A stretch of 64,000 nt of DNA from Thermanaeromonas sp. Lineage in GTDB: Bacteria > Bacillota > DSM-521 > Neomoorellales > Neomoorellaceae. The notes beneath the pieces were generated by a model, which was not told the DNA's origin, searched no databases, and saw only the letters and a list, made by a program, of their open reading frames with translations. The position numbers were made by a program, and so were the translations under genes. Numbering within the stretch: the first letter of the stretch is position 1; each line of letters begins with the position of its first letter. Location of the stretch: positions 22,349 through 86,348 of the forward strand of contig NZ_JAKKUR010000003.1 of assembly GCF_021890735.1 (NCBI RefSeq), written 5' to 3'. This document shows positions 49,688 through 59,370 of this stretch, in pieces.

Positions 49688-50425
49688 TTAGGCTAGAAGG
49701 GCCAATAGCTCCCGGGCATTGGCGAGGGCATATCCTTGGGCGTCATTGTTAAAGTAGGCGTAGACGTCCAAGTTTTGTTCTAGCCAGTGCTTTATTTTTT
49801 TTGCCCATTTCGCAAGTTCTTCGCTAGTATAAGAGGAAGCATAAAGTTTTTGGCTTCCATGAAAGCGCACATACACGAAGTTTGCTGTGAGTTCCTCGAT
49901 TTTGGGCCAGCGAGGACTGTCTGCTACGCAGAGGGCGTATCCTGCCGAAGATAGCAGGGAGTAAACTTCGGCAGAAAACCAGCTTGCATGGCGGAATTCG
50001 AAGGAGTGGCGAACCCCGCTGGCTAAAGGATGAGCCTGAAGAGCTCCTATAAAATCTGCAAGCAGCTTTATATCCGCTTTAAGGCCAGGGGGTAGCTGCC
50101 ACAGGATGATCCCCAATTTATGCTGTAAAGGGGATAAATGCTGCAGAAATTTTTCAAGCTCAGCTTCCGCATCTTTAAGGCGCTTGTAGTGGGTTATCTG
50201 GCGGTGGCCCTTTAAAGCGAAGGTAAAATCGTCCGGAGTTTGCTCGTACCAGGTGGTAAAAGTGGTAAGCCGCGGGACACGGTAAAAAGTTACGTTAATT
50301 TCAACAGTAGGAAAGTAAGAGGCATAGAATTTAAGCCATTCCTTAGTAGGCAGTTCCGGAGGATAGAAGCGGCCGCGCCAGTGGGAATAGTTAAACCCGC
50401 TGGTTCCCAAAAAAAGCTTGCCCAA
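49688..50425 (-). CDS. DUF72 domain-containing protein
   Basis: LFLGTSGFNYSHWRGRFYP, FPTVEINVTFYR, VYAYFNNDAQGYA motifs; TTG start at 50425 with GGGAGG. Confidence 0.9.
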   Translation of the reverse strand: MGKLFLGTSGFNYSHWRGRFYPPELPTKEWLKFYASYFPTVEINVTFYRVPRLTTFTTWYEQTPDDFTFALKGHRQITHYKRLKDAEAELEKFLQHLSPLQHKLGIILWQLPPGLKADIKLLADFIGALQAHPLASGVRHSFEFRHASWFSAEVYSLLSSAGYALCVADSPRWPKIEELTANFVYVRFHGSQKLYASSYTSEELAKWAKKIKHWLEQNLDVYAYFNNDAQGYALANARELLALLA

Positions 50426-50587
50426 CCCGCCATCCTCCCTTCCATCCCTTCTGCACCTAACAAAAGTATAACACCTCAGTATAAATAAACCCACTCCCGG
50501 GGAATACTCCAAAGAAGCGTTGACCTTGGCAAAGCTTGCCTTATATTGGCGAAGGAGTATAATTAACTTAGCAGGGGGTGACCGCTG

Positions 50588-52849
50588 GTGCCTTTACGGG
50601 TGGGTATCCCGCGCGGACTGTCTTATTATTATATTTTTCCCTTTATACAGGGTTTCCTGGAAACCCTGGGAGCTGAAGTGGTGGTGTCGCCGCCCAGTGA
50701 CGGGCGGACCCTACTAGATATGGTCTGTTGCCCCACGGATGAACCTTGTGTCTCGGTAAAACTTTATTTTGCCCATGCCAAAAGGCTATTGGAAAAAGGT
50801 GTAGACTACCTGTTCGTTCCCGTTCTTTCTAGCGTGGATAAGGAGAACTACTGTTGCCCGAAGCTTATAGGAATCGCAGATATGCTTAAAAACGGGCTTG
50901 GGCTAAGTGAGGAACAGTTGCTAGCTCCCGAATGGAACGAAAGGGAAAAGCCAGGTTGTTGGAAGGAAAGCCTTCTGGAAGTGGCAGCTCGCCTGGGGGC
51001 TCGTCGTAACGAGGCAGAGGAAGCTATAAGGGTGGGAGAGGAAAGGCAGGCCCTTTTTGAAAAGTTAACCCGCCAAGGTTTGACCGTGGTAGAGGCCTAT
51101 GCCCGGATGTCTGGCCAGGACAAAAGACCCCGGCGCCGCTTTGACCCCCTGGCCGAGTATGATCCCTCGCAAGTTATAGGAGTGCTAGGTCACCCCTATG
51201 TCCTTTATGATATAGTGGGACATAACCTGGTCGATAGATTGCGCGAGTACGGGCAGGTTTGGACGGCAGAGATGGCCCCCCAAGAAGAGGTATTAAAAGA
51301 AGTGGGATCTCTTTGGGAAGGGAACAGGATGTGGGCCTATGAGGCCCGGCTGCTGGGGGCCGGATTTTACTTTTTGCGTCGCGGCTTGGTAAATAAGCTT
51401 ATCCTGGTGGAAGCTTTCTCCTGCGGCCCTGCTTCTGTGCTGGAAGCCTTCCTTGAGGCCGAGGCCGAAGCACGGGGCGTACCTTTTTTGCTACTTACGG
51501 TGGACGAGCATACGGGAGAAGCCGGGTTCGTTACCCGGCTGGAAGCCTTCTTGGATACTAGTGCTGGAGAGCCGCGAGTGTCCCCCGTAAGGTTACGGGT
51601 CCCCTCCAGCGCGAGGACCGAATCGTTAGTTATGGAGGGCGGAATAACGGGACCCGGTGACAACCGCAGGCTTCCGATTTCGTCCGTGCCTGCCCTAAGA
51701 AGGGAGGAGCTAAAAGTAGGAGCCCCAGGCATGGGGCTTTTGGATATCGCCCTGGAGTCGGCTCTGGCGGAGTGCGGGGTAGAAATGATTCCCACACCGC
51801 CTTTAAGTAAAACTGTCGTGGAGCTGGGTAAAGAGCTGGCTCCCGAATTTATCTGTTATCCTATGGTTACCACCTTAGGGCAGATGCGGGCTGTCTTGGA
51901 AAAAGGTGCTAATACCATAATTATGGTGGGCGGCAAGGGAAGGTGCCGCCTAGGCTGGTATGCCCAGCTCCAGGAACTCCTTCTTAAGGCTAAAGGATAC
52001 GAGTTCCGGTTAGTAATCATAGATTCTCCGGTACCGTTAAAGACCCGCTGGAAGGCGTTCCGCCAGGCCTTGCGGGAAGCTACGGGTAATGCTCCTTTGT
52101 GGAGGATCGCCAAAGGATTGTACTTAGGGTATCATAAAATGGCTGCCTTAGACCGGGGTGAGGCCTGGGTCCGGCGTAAAAGGGCTTATGAAAAAAATAG
52201 AGGTACGGCGGATAAGGCATGGAGGAGATTTGTGCGGCAGGTCAAGGCAGCGGGTTATGTCGGGCAGGTTAAAAAAGCAGAAAGAGAGCTTTGGGAGGAG
52301 CTCGAAGCCATACCGGAAGAAAAACTTGCTCCCTTGAGGGTGAAGATTATAGGAGAGATTTATACAGTTTTAGAGAGTTTTGTTAATCAAGAAATCGAAC
52401 GTTTCTTAGCCTCCCGGCCCGATTTAAGGGTAGAAGTAGTACGCAATCTTACCGCTACCCAGTGGTTTGATCTCCACGTGCTGCATAAGCAAAAAGCGCG
52501 TGAGCACCACCAGCGAGTTATATCTGCTGCCGCACCTTACTTGAGGGCACCTGTAGGAGGACACGGGCAAGAGAGCGTAGGCGAACTGGTCCTGGCCAAA
52601 GAAGAAGGTTTTGACGGAGTGATACACCTTTTACCCTTTACCTGTATGCCCGAAACGGTTTCCCAGAATATAATGGTACCTTTAAGCGAGAAACTAGATT
52701 TGCCATTGCTTTCGTTGATAATCAACGAGCAGACCGGGACGGCAGGTTGGGAGACGCGGCTTGAGGCCTTCTTGGAAGTTCTGGCTGAAAGACGGGAAGA
52801 GGGCTTAAGTTATGGAGGTGGAAGATTTGGAGTGCTTCTTGGGTATTGA
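50588..52849 (+). CDS. Acyl-CoA dehydratase activase-related protein, apparent fusion of two DUF2229-like units (753 aa)
   Basis: VGIPRGLSYYYIFPFIQGFLETLGAEVVVSP; CCPTDEPCVSVK; repeated TRLEAFLD/TRLEAFLE segments; paired with an activator ATPase. Confidence 0.8.
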   Translation: MPLRVGIPRGLSYYYIFPFIQGFLETLGAEVVVSPPSDGRTLLDMVCCPTDEPCVSVKLYFAHAKRLLEKGVDYLFVPVLSSVDKENYCCPKLIGIADMLKNGLGLSEEQLLAPEWNEREKPGCWKESLLEVAARLGARRNEAEEAIRVGEERQALFEKLTRQGLTVVEAYARMSGQDKRPRRRFDPLAEYDPSQVIGVLGHPYVLYDIVGHNLVDRLREYGQVWTAEMAPQEEVLKEVGSLWEGNRMWAYEARLLGAGFYFLRRGLVNKLILVEAFSCGPASVLEAFLEAEAEARGVPFLLLTVDEHTGEAGFVTRLEAFLDTSAGEPRVSPVRLRVPSSARTESLVMEGGITGPGDNRRLPISSVPALRREELKVGAPGMGLLDIALESALAECGVEMIPTPPLSKTVVELGKELAPEFICYPMVTTLGQMRAVLEKGANTIIMVGGKGRCRLGWYAQLQELLLKAKGYEFRLVIIDSPVPLKTRWKAFRQALREATGNAPLWRIAKGLYLGYHKMAALDRGEAWVRRKRAYEKNRGTADKAWRRFVRQVKAAGYVGQVKKAERELWEELEAIPEEKLAPLRVKIIGEIYTVLESFVNQEIERFLASRPDLRVEVVRNLTATQWFDLHVLHKQKAREHHQRVISAAAPYLRAPVGGHGQESVGELVLAKEEGFDGVIHLLPFTCMPETVSQNIMVPLSEKLDLPLLSLIINEQTGTAGWETRLEAFLEVLAERREEGLSYGGGRFGVLLGY

Positions 52850-53846
52850 CGTAGGCAGTGTGAGCAGCAAAATTGTGGCCCTGAGCCTGGAAAAGGAAAT
52901 CCTTTTTGAAACTTATCTCCGGACCCATGGCGGCCCTATCGAGGCTTTACAGACGGGCTTTAAACAGCTTAACGACGCTTTACCTCACGCTGAGGTACTG
53001 GCCGTGGGCACTACCGGATCGGGGCGCCACCTGGCCGCGGCCATGGTAGGGGCGGACACTATAAAAAATGAAATTACCGCCCACGCGGTGGCGGCACGGG
53101 AAGTTCATCCTGAGGCGCGGACGGTCATAGATATCGGAGGCCAGGACTCTAAAATCATATATCTTAAGGACGGGGTATCGCGGGGTTTTAATATGAACAC
53201 CGTTTGTGCAGCGGGGACGGGCTCTTTTTTGGATCACCAGGCGGCCCGGTTAAATGTACCCATTGAAAAGTTCGGGGAACTGGCCCTAAAATCTAAGAGC
53301 CCCGTACGCATCGCGGGACGCTGTGGGGTCTTTGCGGAGTCCGACCTTATCAGCAAACAGCAGATGGGCTATAGCAAAGAAGATCTAATAGCCGGCCTTT
53401 GCCTTGCTCTGGCACGCAATTATCTTACCAACGTAGCCCGCGGGAGAGAAATAAAACCTGTAGTGCTTTTCCAGGGCGGTGTAGCGGCCAATGTAGGCTT
53501 GAGGGCGGCCTTTGAGGCTCTTTTGGGTTTGCCCATAGTTGTTCCTAAACATTTTCGGGTGATGGGGGCTCTGGGAGCAGCGCTTCTTGCCCGGGAGAGA
53601 TGGTTAAAGTACCGGATGCCTACCAAGTTCCGGGGTATCGCTGCTATAGCCAGTTTCAAATGCACTCCCAGGAGCTTCATTTGCAACGATTGCGCCAACA
53701 ACTGCGAAATAAGCGAGCTTTACGTCCACGGTGAGCTTGTGGGGCGGTGGGGCAGCCGTTGCGGGAAGTGGGCTAATTTAAGCCTTTCTTCTGCCGACCG
53801 GGAAGATCAGAGAGAAAAATTAACCCTTTTACGCCCTGGGGCTTAA
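52812..53846 (+). CDS. Acyl-CoA dehydratase activase (BadF/BadG/BcrA/BcrD ATPase)
   Basis: GIDVGSVSSKIVAL, TVIDIGGQDSKIIYL, NTVCAAGTGSFLDHQ motifs; true start may be internal (near LECFLGIDVG). Confidence 0.92.
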   Translation: MEVEDLECFLGIDVGSVSSKIVALSLEKEILFETYLRTHGGPIEALQTGFKQLNDALPHAEVLAVGTTGSGRHLAAAMVGADTIKNEITAHAVAAREVHPEARTVIDIGGQDSKIIYLKDGVSRGFNMNTVCAAGTGSFLDHQAARLNVPIEKFGELALKSKSPVRIAGRCGVFAESDLISKQQMGYSKEDLIAGLCLALARNYLTNVARGREIKPVVLFQGGVAANVGLRAAFEALLGLPIVVPKHFRVMGALGAALLARERWLKYRMPTKFRGIAAIASFKCTPRSFICNDCANNCEISELYVHGELVGRWGSRCGKWANLSLSSADREDQREKLTLLRPGA

Positions 53847-53866
53847 AGTTTAAGGAGGAGGACACA

Positions 53867-54364
53867 GTGCGGATCGCAGTTTATCCGGGTACCTTTGACC
53901 CTATAACCAACGGCCATTTAGACGTCATAAAGCGGGCCTGCAAGCTTTTCGACCGCATAATCGTAGGGGTGGCTAAGGATAACTACAAGCAGACCTTATT
54001 TTCTTTAGAAGAGAGGGTAAGGCTGGCCCGGGAGGTCACGCAGGATATCCCGGGAGTGGAAGTAAAGCCTTTTCAGGGCCTTTTGGTAGATTTCGTGCGA
54101 CGGGAAGGGGCCTGCGCTATAATACGGGGCTTAAGGGCGGTCTCCGACTTCGAGTACGAGTTCCAGATGTCTATTATGAATAAAAAGTTGGCCGAAGAGG
54201 TGGAAACTGTTTTTCTTATGACGGCTACCGAATATTCTTTTTTAACTTCTAGCATCATTCGCCAAGTAGCCTCTCTAGGTGGGTGCATCAGGGGGCTGGT
54301 TCCCCCGGCAGTAGAGCTTGCTCTTTACGAGAAGTTTAATTTAGCAGAAAAATACAGGGTCTAA
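53867..54364 (+). CDS. coaD: Pantetheine-phosphate adenylyltransferase
   Basis: YPGTFDPITNGHLDVIKRA, EYSFLTSSIIRQVA motifs. Confidence 0.97.
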   Translation: MRIAVYPGTFDPITNGHLDVIKRACKLFDRIIVGVAKDNYKQTLFSLEERVRLAREVTQDIPGVEVKPFQGLLVDFVRREGACAIIRGLRAVSDFEYEFQMSIMNKKLAEEVETVFLMTATEYSFLTSSIIRQVASLGGCIRGLVPPAVELALYEKFNLAEKYRV

Positions 54365-54403
54365 TATCTTTGAGAAGGCACTTTTCAGAAACGGAGCAAC
54401 TCA

Positions 54404-54428
54404 AGCAGGCCAAAGCCTGCTATTTTTT
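54404..54428 (+). terminator. Intrinsic terminator after coaD
   Basis: agcaggc-caaa-gcctgct-a-tttttt. Confidence 0.85.
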
Positions 54429-54554
54429 ATTTTTTTATTTAGGCTGCTCTTGATTTAAATTTTGCTATTCTATATTGCACATTAGAAGCATATAGTATAA
54501 CATAATTATTGTAAGAGGCTGGCGAGATCACCTCTCGCAAAGGAGGATAGATAT

Positions 54555-55700
54555 ATGCCCGAAAAAATTACTTTAACAGTAATTAAAGCTGACATCGGAG
54601 GCTGGGTAGGTCATTCCAGCGTACATCCGCGCCTAATAGAGACGGCCAGAAAGACCCTGGCGGAAAGCGATCTTTTGGTGGATTTTCACGTCACCCATGT
54701 GGGAGATGATATCAACTTAATCATGACCCACCGCCGGGGAGTAGATAGCCCTGAGATTCATCACCTGGCTTGGAATACCTTCCTGCGCTGTACCGAGGTC
54801 GCCCGGGAGATGAAGTTATATGGTGCCGGGCAGGATTTGCTCTCCGATGCTTTTTCAGGAAACGTGCGGGGAATGGGTCCGGGAGTAGCGGAGATGGAAT
54901 TTGAGGAAAGAAAGAGCGAGCCGGTAATCATATTTATGGCCGACAAAACTGAACCCGGTGCCTGGAACTTCCCCCTTTATAAAATGTTTGCGGATCCCTT
55001 TAATACCATCGGGCTGGTGATAGATCCTAAAATGCATCAAGGCTTCCGCTTTGAGGTCTATGATTTGATCGAAAATAAGCGCGTGATCTTTTCCCTACCC
55101 GAAGAAATGTACGATCTTTTAGTGTTTATAGGAGCACCGGGGCGGTACTGTGTTAAGGCCGTGTACTCTAAGGCCACCGGAGAGATTGCAGCTGTATCCA
55201 GCACACAGAGACTCAACTTCCTGGCTGGTCGGTATGTGGGCAAAGATGATCCTGTATGTATCGTGCGTTGCCAGAGCGGGCTTCCGGCCGTAGGAGAAGC
55301 CCTGGAACCCTTCGCCCATCCCCACCTGGTGGCAGGTTGGATGCGGGGTTCCCACATGGGCCCCCTGATGCCCGTATCCTTAGCCCAGGCTACACCTACT
55401 CGCTTTGATGGCCCGCCGCGTGTAGTCGCCCTCGGGTTCCAGCTGGCCAACGGGAAGCTTATAGGGCCGCAGGACCTGTTCGCCGACGTGGCTTTCGACC
55501 AGGCCCGGAGGATTGCCAATGAGATAGCCAGCTACCTCCGGCAGTTAGGGCCCTTTGAGCCGCACCGCCTACCGTTAGAGGATATGGAGTATACTACTTT
55601 ACCCGAAGTAATGGCGAGGATCAAACATAGGTTCACCAAAATTACCCCAGGAGCAGAAAAGGAGGTCGCTGCTGCTCGGGAGGAACTGGGTGCAAAATAA
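54555..55700 (+). CDS. fbp: Archaeal-type bifunctional fructose-1,6-bisphosphate aldolase/phosphatase
   Basis: KADIGGWVGHSSVHP, GAGQDLLSDAFSGNVRGMGPG, CQSGLPAVGEALEPFAHPHLVAGWMRGSH. Confidence 0.93.
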   Translation: MPEKITLTVIKADIGGWVGHSSVHPRLIETARKTLAESDLLVDFHVTHVGDDINLIMTHRRGVDSPEIHHLAWNTFLRCTEVAREMKLYGAGQDLLSDAFSGNVRGMGPGVAEMEFEERKSEPVIIFMADKTEPGAWNFPLYKMFADPFNTIGLVIDPKMHQGFRFEVYDLIENKRVIFSLPEEMYDLLVFIGAPGRYCVKAVYSKATGEIAAVSSTQRLNFLAGRYVGKDDPVCIVRCQSGLPAVGEALEPFAHPHLVAGWMRGSHMGPLMPVSLAQATPTRFDGPPRVVALGFQLANGKLIGPQDLFADVAFDQARRIANEIASYLRQLGPFEPHRLPLEDMEYTTLPEVMARIKHRFTKITPGAEKEVAAAREELGAK

Positions 55701-55735
55701 AAGTACACTCTAACCTGGATGCGTAATATCCTCCA

Positions 55736-55771
55736 GAAGAGGGCCGTAAGGATAGGCCCTCTTCCGTTTTT
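55736..55771 (+). terminator. Intrinsic terminator after FBP aldolase/phosphatase
   Basis: gaagagggcc-gtaaggata-ggccctcttc followed by cgttttt. Confidence 0.85.
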
Positions 55772-55885
55772 AGGGGGTTGACGCTAGCTAGTGTTTGGCA
55801 TAAAAAATAATAGAACCCCAATAACAGGCTCATTTAAAGTTTTATCCTTGCATTTATCGAAAGGTTATGGTGTAATTAATTCTGC

Positions 55886-57418
55886 TTGTTATTTAAGAAG
55901 TTGGGGGTCCGGGTAGAGGTGCTAGACCAGAGGAAGACGCCCATTTTTACTGCCCTGAAACGGTACGTAGAAGAAGGTGTTTTACCCTTGCATGTCCCGG
56001 GACACAAACAGGGCCGGGCGTTACCCGAATTTAGGGAATACGTAGGCGAACGGGTGCTGGCCATTGATCTTACTTGTATGCCCGATTTAGATAACATCTG
56101 CAATCCCAGAAGTGTCATCCGTGAAGCCGAGGAGCTGGCGGCTGAAGCTTATGGTGCCGATCATGCCTTTTTCCTGGTAAACGGGACTACTTCCGGGATC
56201 CAGGCCATGATTCTGGCTTTGTGTAATCCCGGCGACAAGATCATCATCCCCCGTAATGCCCACCGTTCGGCCCTGGGCGGCCTTATATTAAGCGGGGCAC
56301 GGCCCGTTTATATAGAACCGGAGATAAACCACGATTTTGGCATATCCATGGGTGTAACCCCAGAAAAGGTAGAACGGGCTTTAAATGAACACCCGGACGC
56401 TAAGGCAGTATTTATCATAAATCCCAATTATTACGGGACAGCTCCGGCCCTAAAGGAAATAGTGGAGGTAGCCCACCGGTACAACGTGCCGGTAATAGTG
56501 GATGAAGCCCATGGGGCTCACCTTAAGTTTCATCCGGCCTTGCCTCTTTCGGCCATGGAGGCAGGAGCGGACCTGTCGGCAGTGAGTGCCCATAAACTTG
56601 CGGGGTCTCTTACCCAGAGCTCGTTTCTTCTAGCAAGGGGCAACAGGGTGGATCCTAAACACCTTAAGGCCGTTCTTAATCTTTCTCAAACAACGAGCCC
56701 TTCCTACATCTTGCTCGCCTCTCTCGATGTGGCGCGCAAGCAGATGGCCCTTTTCGGCCACAAGCTAATAGAGCGAGCTTTAGAGATAGCCTATTTTATA
56801 CGGAGAGAACTTTCCCGCATAGAGGGCCTGCGGGTTTTAGGGGAAGAAGTGGTAGGGGTGCCCGGTTGTCATGCCTTAGATCCTACCAAGATTACGGTTA
56901 ACGTCCAGGATCTCGGGCTTTCGGGCTATGAGATGGAGAACATCCTGCGGCGCGAATACCGCATCCAGGTGGAACTGTCTGACCTGTATAACGTGCTCCT
57001 GCTTATATCCATAGGCGATGATTGGGAGATGGCCAGGCGGGTGGTAGCGGCTTTCCAGGATATTGCCCGGCAGCGTCCTGTAAAGAATGTAATACGTTTT
57101 TGCCCTCCTCTACCCGCCATACCGCGGATGTCGGTGTTGCCCAGGGAAGCTTTCTACAGCCAGACCCGTAGCGTAGAGTTGGAATATGCAGAGGGCGAGA
57201 TAAGCGCAGAGGCCATCACAGCTTATCCTCCCGGGATACCTCTAGTATGTCCGGGAGAGGTGATAACGAGGGAGATTATAGATTATGTAAACTTACTTAA
57301 AAAAGAGCAGGCCGATCTTCAGGGCCCCGAAGACCCGGAGCTTAGATATATCCGGGTGTTGAAGCGTACGGTAAGCCTCCTAGAAAGGGAAGCTGTAAGC
57401 CGCGCCGGACTGGCTTAA
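55886..57418 (+). CDS. Orn/Lys/Arg decarboxylase family (arginine decarboxylase-like), PLP-dependent
   Basis: LPLHVPGHKQGR, VDEAHGAHLKFHPALPLSAMEAGADLSAVSAHKLAGSLTQSSFLL; GTG at 55919 is an alternative start. Confidence 0.9.
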   Translation: MLFKKLGVRVEVLDQRKTPIFTALKRYVEEGVLPLHVPGHKQGRALPEFREYVGERVLAIDLTCMPDLDNICNPRSVIREAEELAAEAYGADHAFFLVNGTTSGIQAMILALCNPGDKIIIPRNAHRSALGGLILSGARPVYIEPEINHDFGISMGVTPEKVERALNEHPDAKAVFIINPNYYGTAPALKEIVEVAHRYNVPVIVDEAHGAHLKFHPALPLSAMEAGADLSAVSAHKLAGSLTQSSFLLARGNRVDPKHLKAVLNLSQTTSPSYILLASLDVARKQMALFGHKLIERALEIAYFIRRELSRIEGLRVLGEEVVGVPGCHALDPTKITVNVQDLGLSGYEMENILRREYRIQVELSDLYNVLLLISIGDDWEMARRVVAAFQDIARQRPVKNVIRFCPPLPAIPRMSVLPREAFYSQTRSVELEYAEGEISAEAITAYPPGIPLVCPGEVITREIIDYVNLLKKEQADLQGPEDPELRYIRVLKRTVSLLEREAVSRAGLA

Positions 57419-57486
57419 AAGAACGCAAAGCGGGAACTCCAAGGGGTTGTGTTTGTGCTATAATATTCTTCGGGGTGTAGTTGGCC

Positions 57487-57600
57487 ATGGCTGTGTACGG
57501 GATTATTCTTCTGGGCGGCACAGCAGTGCTTTTGATATATTATCTTTACCGCCAGCGTAAGGATCCCGGAATGGAAATTTTCCCGAGGAATAAAGGATAA
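57487..57600 (+). CDS. 37-aa single-TM small protein
   Basis: MAVYGIILLGGTAVLLIYYLYRQRKDPGMEIFPRNKG; one TM helix plus basic tail; not in the ORF track. Confidence 0.45.
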   Translation: MAVYGIILLGGTAVLLIYYLYRQRKDPGMEIFPRNKG

Positions 57601-57626
57601 TTTCAAATTATGTCGAATAACTGGTC

Positions 57627-58760
57627 GTGAGCAAGGAAGGGGAGGAAGGAAGGCCCTTGCGGAAGCTCCCTTTGGAGTGCTTGCGGCCAGGAATGGTGGT
57701 TGCCCGGTCTATCTTTGATGCAGAGGGCCGGGTATTGTTAAATAAAGGTGTCATCTTAAAGCCCTATTATATACAGCGGTTGCGGGAACTGGGTATACCT
57801 GGGGTTTATGTAGCCGATGATATGGGGCCTGAATGGGAAGTAGAAGACGTGGTGTCTGAGGCCACGCGGCTTAAGGCCCTAAAACTGGTCAAGGAAATAA
57901 TGGAAGGGGTTAAGGGAGAAAAAAGAGGTAACCAGGCGGCTTTAATTGAACCGGAGCGCGTAAGGGAAGTAGTAGAAAGTATCGTACAAGAACTCTTAAG
58001 CCGTAAAGGGATAATGGTCAACCTCGCAGACATAAGAGCCCTAGATGATTATACCTTTGCTCATTCCGTCAATGTGTGTATTCTCGCTGTTATTACAGGG
58101 ATAACTTTAAAATATCCCAGAGCAAGCCTCATCCAGTTGGGGATGGGAGCTTTGCTTCACGATATAGGGAAAATCCTTATACCCGCCGAGGTTTTAAACA
58201 AGCCGGGTCCCTTGACGCCGGAAGAGTATAATATAGTATGCCGGCACGCAGAGTTAGGCTTTGAGATATTGAGCAAGCAGGAGGGCTTGGGCAAGATCGC
58301 TCCTCTTGTGGCCTGGGAACATCATGAGCGGTATAACGGTAGCGGTTATCCCCGTGGACTTAAAGGGGAAGACATCCATGAATTTGCGGCTATAACCGCC
58401 ATTGTGGATGAATACGATGCCTTAACGGCCGACCGGGTCTACCGCAAAGCCTACCCTGCCCACGAAGCCTATGAAATGCTGGCGGCAGCAGGCAATTTCC
58501 GGCATGATTATCGCCTGGTAAAGGCTTTCCTTTCTAATGTGGCTGCTTATTCAGTGGGTACCATGGTTGAACTTAATACCGGGGAGGTAGGAATAGTACT
58601 TAGAACCTCTCCCGGGCAATCCCACAAACCTCAGGTATGCTTGCTTTATGGCCGTGAAGGGAAACCCCTTAAAGCAAAGATTGAGATAGACTTAGCCCAA
58701 GAATTGGACCGTTGGGTAGTTAGGGTGCTACCACCTCAGGAAAAGGTCGAAAAGAGGTAG
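57627..58760 (+). CDS. HD-GYP domain protein (putative cyclic-di-GMP phosphodiesterase)
   Basis: HDIGKILIPAEVLNKPGPLTPEEY, HHERYNGSGYPRGLKG, DEYDALTADRVYRKA. Confidence 0.95.
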   Translation: MSKEGEEGRPLRKLPLECLRPGMVVARSIFDAEGRVLLNKGVILKPYYIQRLRELGIPGVYVADDMGPEWEVEDVVSEATRLKALKLVKEIMEGVKGEKRGNQAALIEPERVREVVESIVQELLSRKGIMVNLADIRALDDYTFAHSVNVCILAVITGITLKYPRASLIQLGMGALLHDIGKILIPAEVLNKPGPLTPEEYNIVCRHAELGFEILSKQEGLGKIAPLVAWEHHERYNGSGYPRGLKGEDIHEFAAITAIVDEYDALTADRVYRKAYPAHEAYEMLAAAGNFRHDYRLVKAFLSNVAAYSVGTMVELNTGEVGIVLRTSPGQSHKPQVCLLYGREGKPLKAKIEIDLAQELDRWVVRVLPPQEKVEKR

Positions 58761-58837
58761 CCTTTCCGGAGTTAGCCAACGGTTAAACAGGAGTTCTTAC
58801 CGGGACTTACCCTCAATACGATGCGAGGTGAAGAGAG

Positions 58838-59062
58838 ATGCCGACTTATGATTTTAAATGCCAGGAGTGCGGGCATACTTTCAGTGAGTTTGTATCCATA
58901 AAGGAGAGGGACAAAGTACGCTGTCCGGTATGCGGAGGTGCTGTCAGCCAGCGATTTACCGGGTTTCTATATATTACGAAGGGCGGCGAAGGTGGGGTGA
59001 GTACAGGCAGCTCGGGGAGTAGTTGTGGCGGAAGTTGTAGTAGCTGTAGTGGTTGTCGTTAA
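58838..59062 (+). CDS. FmdB-family zinc-ribbon protein
   Basis: MPTYDFKCQECGHTFSEFVSI...CPVCGG; Gly/Ser/Cys-rich tail. Confidence 0.92.
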   Translation: MPTYDFKCQECGHTFSEFVSIKERDKVRCPVCGGAVSQRFTGFLYITKGGEGGVSTGSSGSSCGGSCSSCSGCR

Positions 59063-59223
59063 AGAAATATCGGGGAAGACGGGGCAGGACTGTTACTATT
59101 TTTGTGAAAAAGGGTATTTATCGTCCCGTAAGAAGAGGGAACTAGTACTCAAAGTTTCATGAAAATTTAAGCTTTACAAGCAGGAATTTTTGCTATGGTG
59201 TTGAATTTATTTATGTAGTAAGG

Positions 59224-59234
59224 TGGTCTAACCA
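59224..59234. promoter_or_regulatory. Candidate FadR-subfamily GntR operator upstream of the lactate permease
   Basis: TGGTCTAACCA fits TnGTnnnACnA. Confidence 0.6.
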
Positions 59235-59370
59235 TCGGAACACCGAACGGGAGGTGGTAGGAAGAAAAAAGAAAATACACGAATTAGTTCATCAGTTAAT
59301 TTAAGGCCAAACCTTGATTTTAGACCGAATCTTAATAAATTACGTGGATTATAAGTAGGGGGGAACGAAG

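Noticed and set aside
55849-55884. Possible ARG-box pair upstream of the decarboxylase gene (TTGCATTTATCGAA / TGTAATTAATTCTG)
   Set aside because: Only half-sites match; palindromy is poor compared with the argC site.
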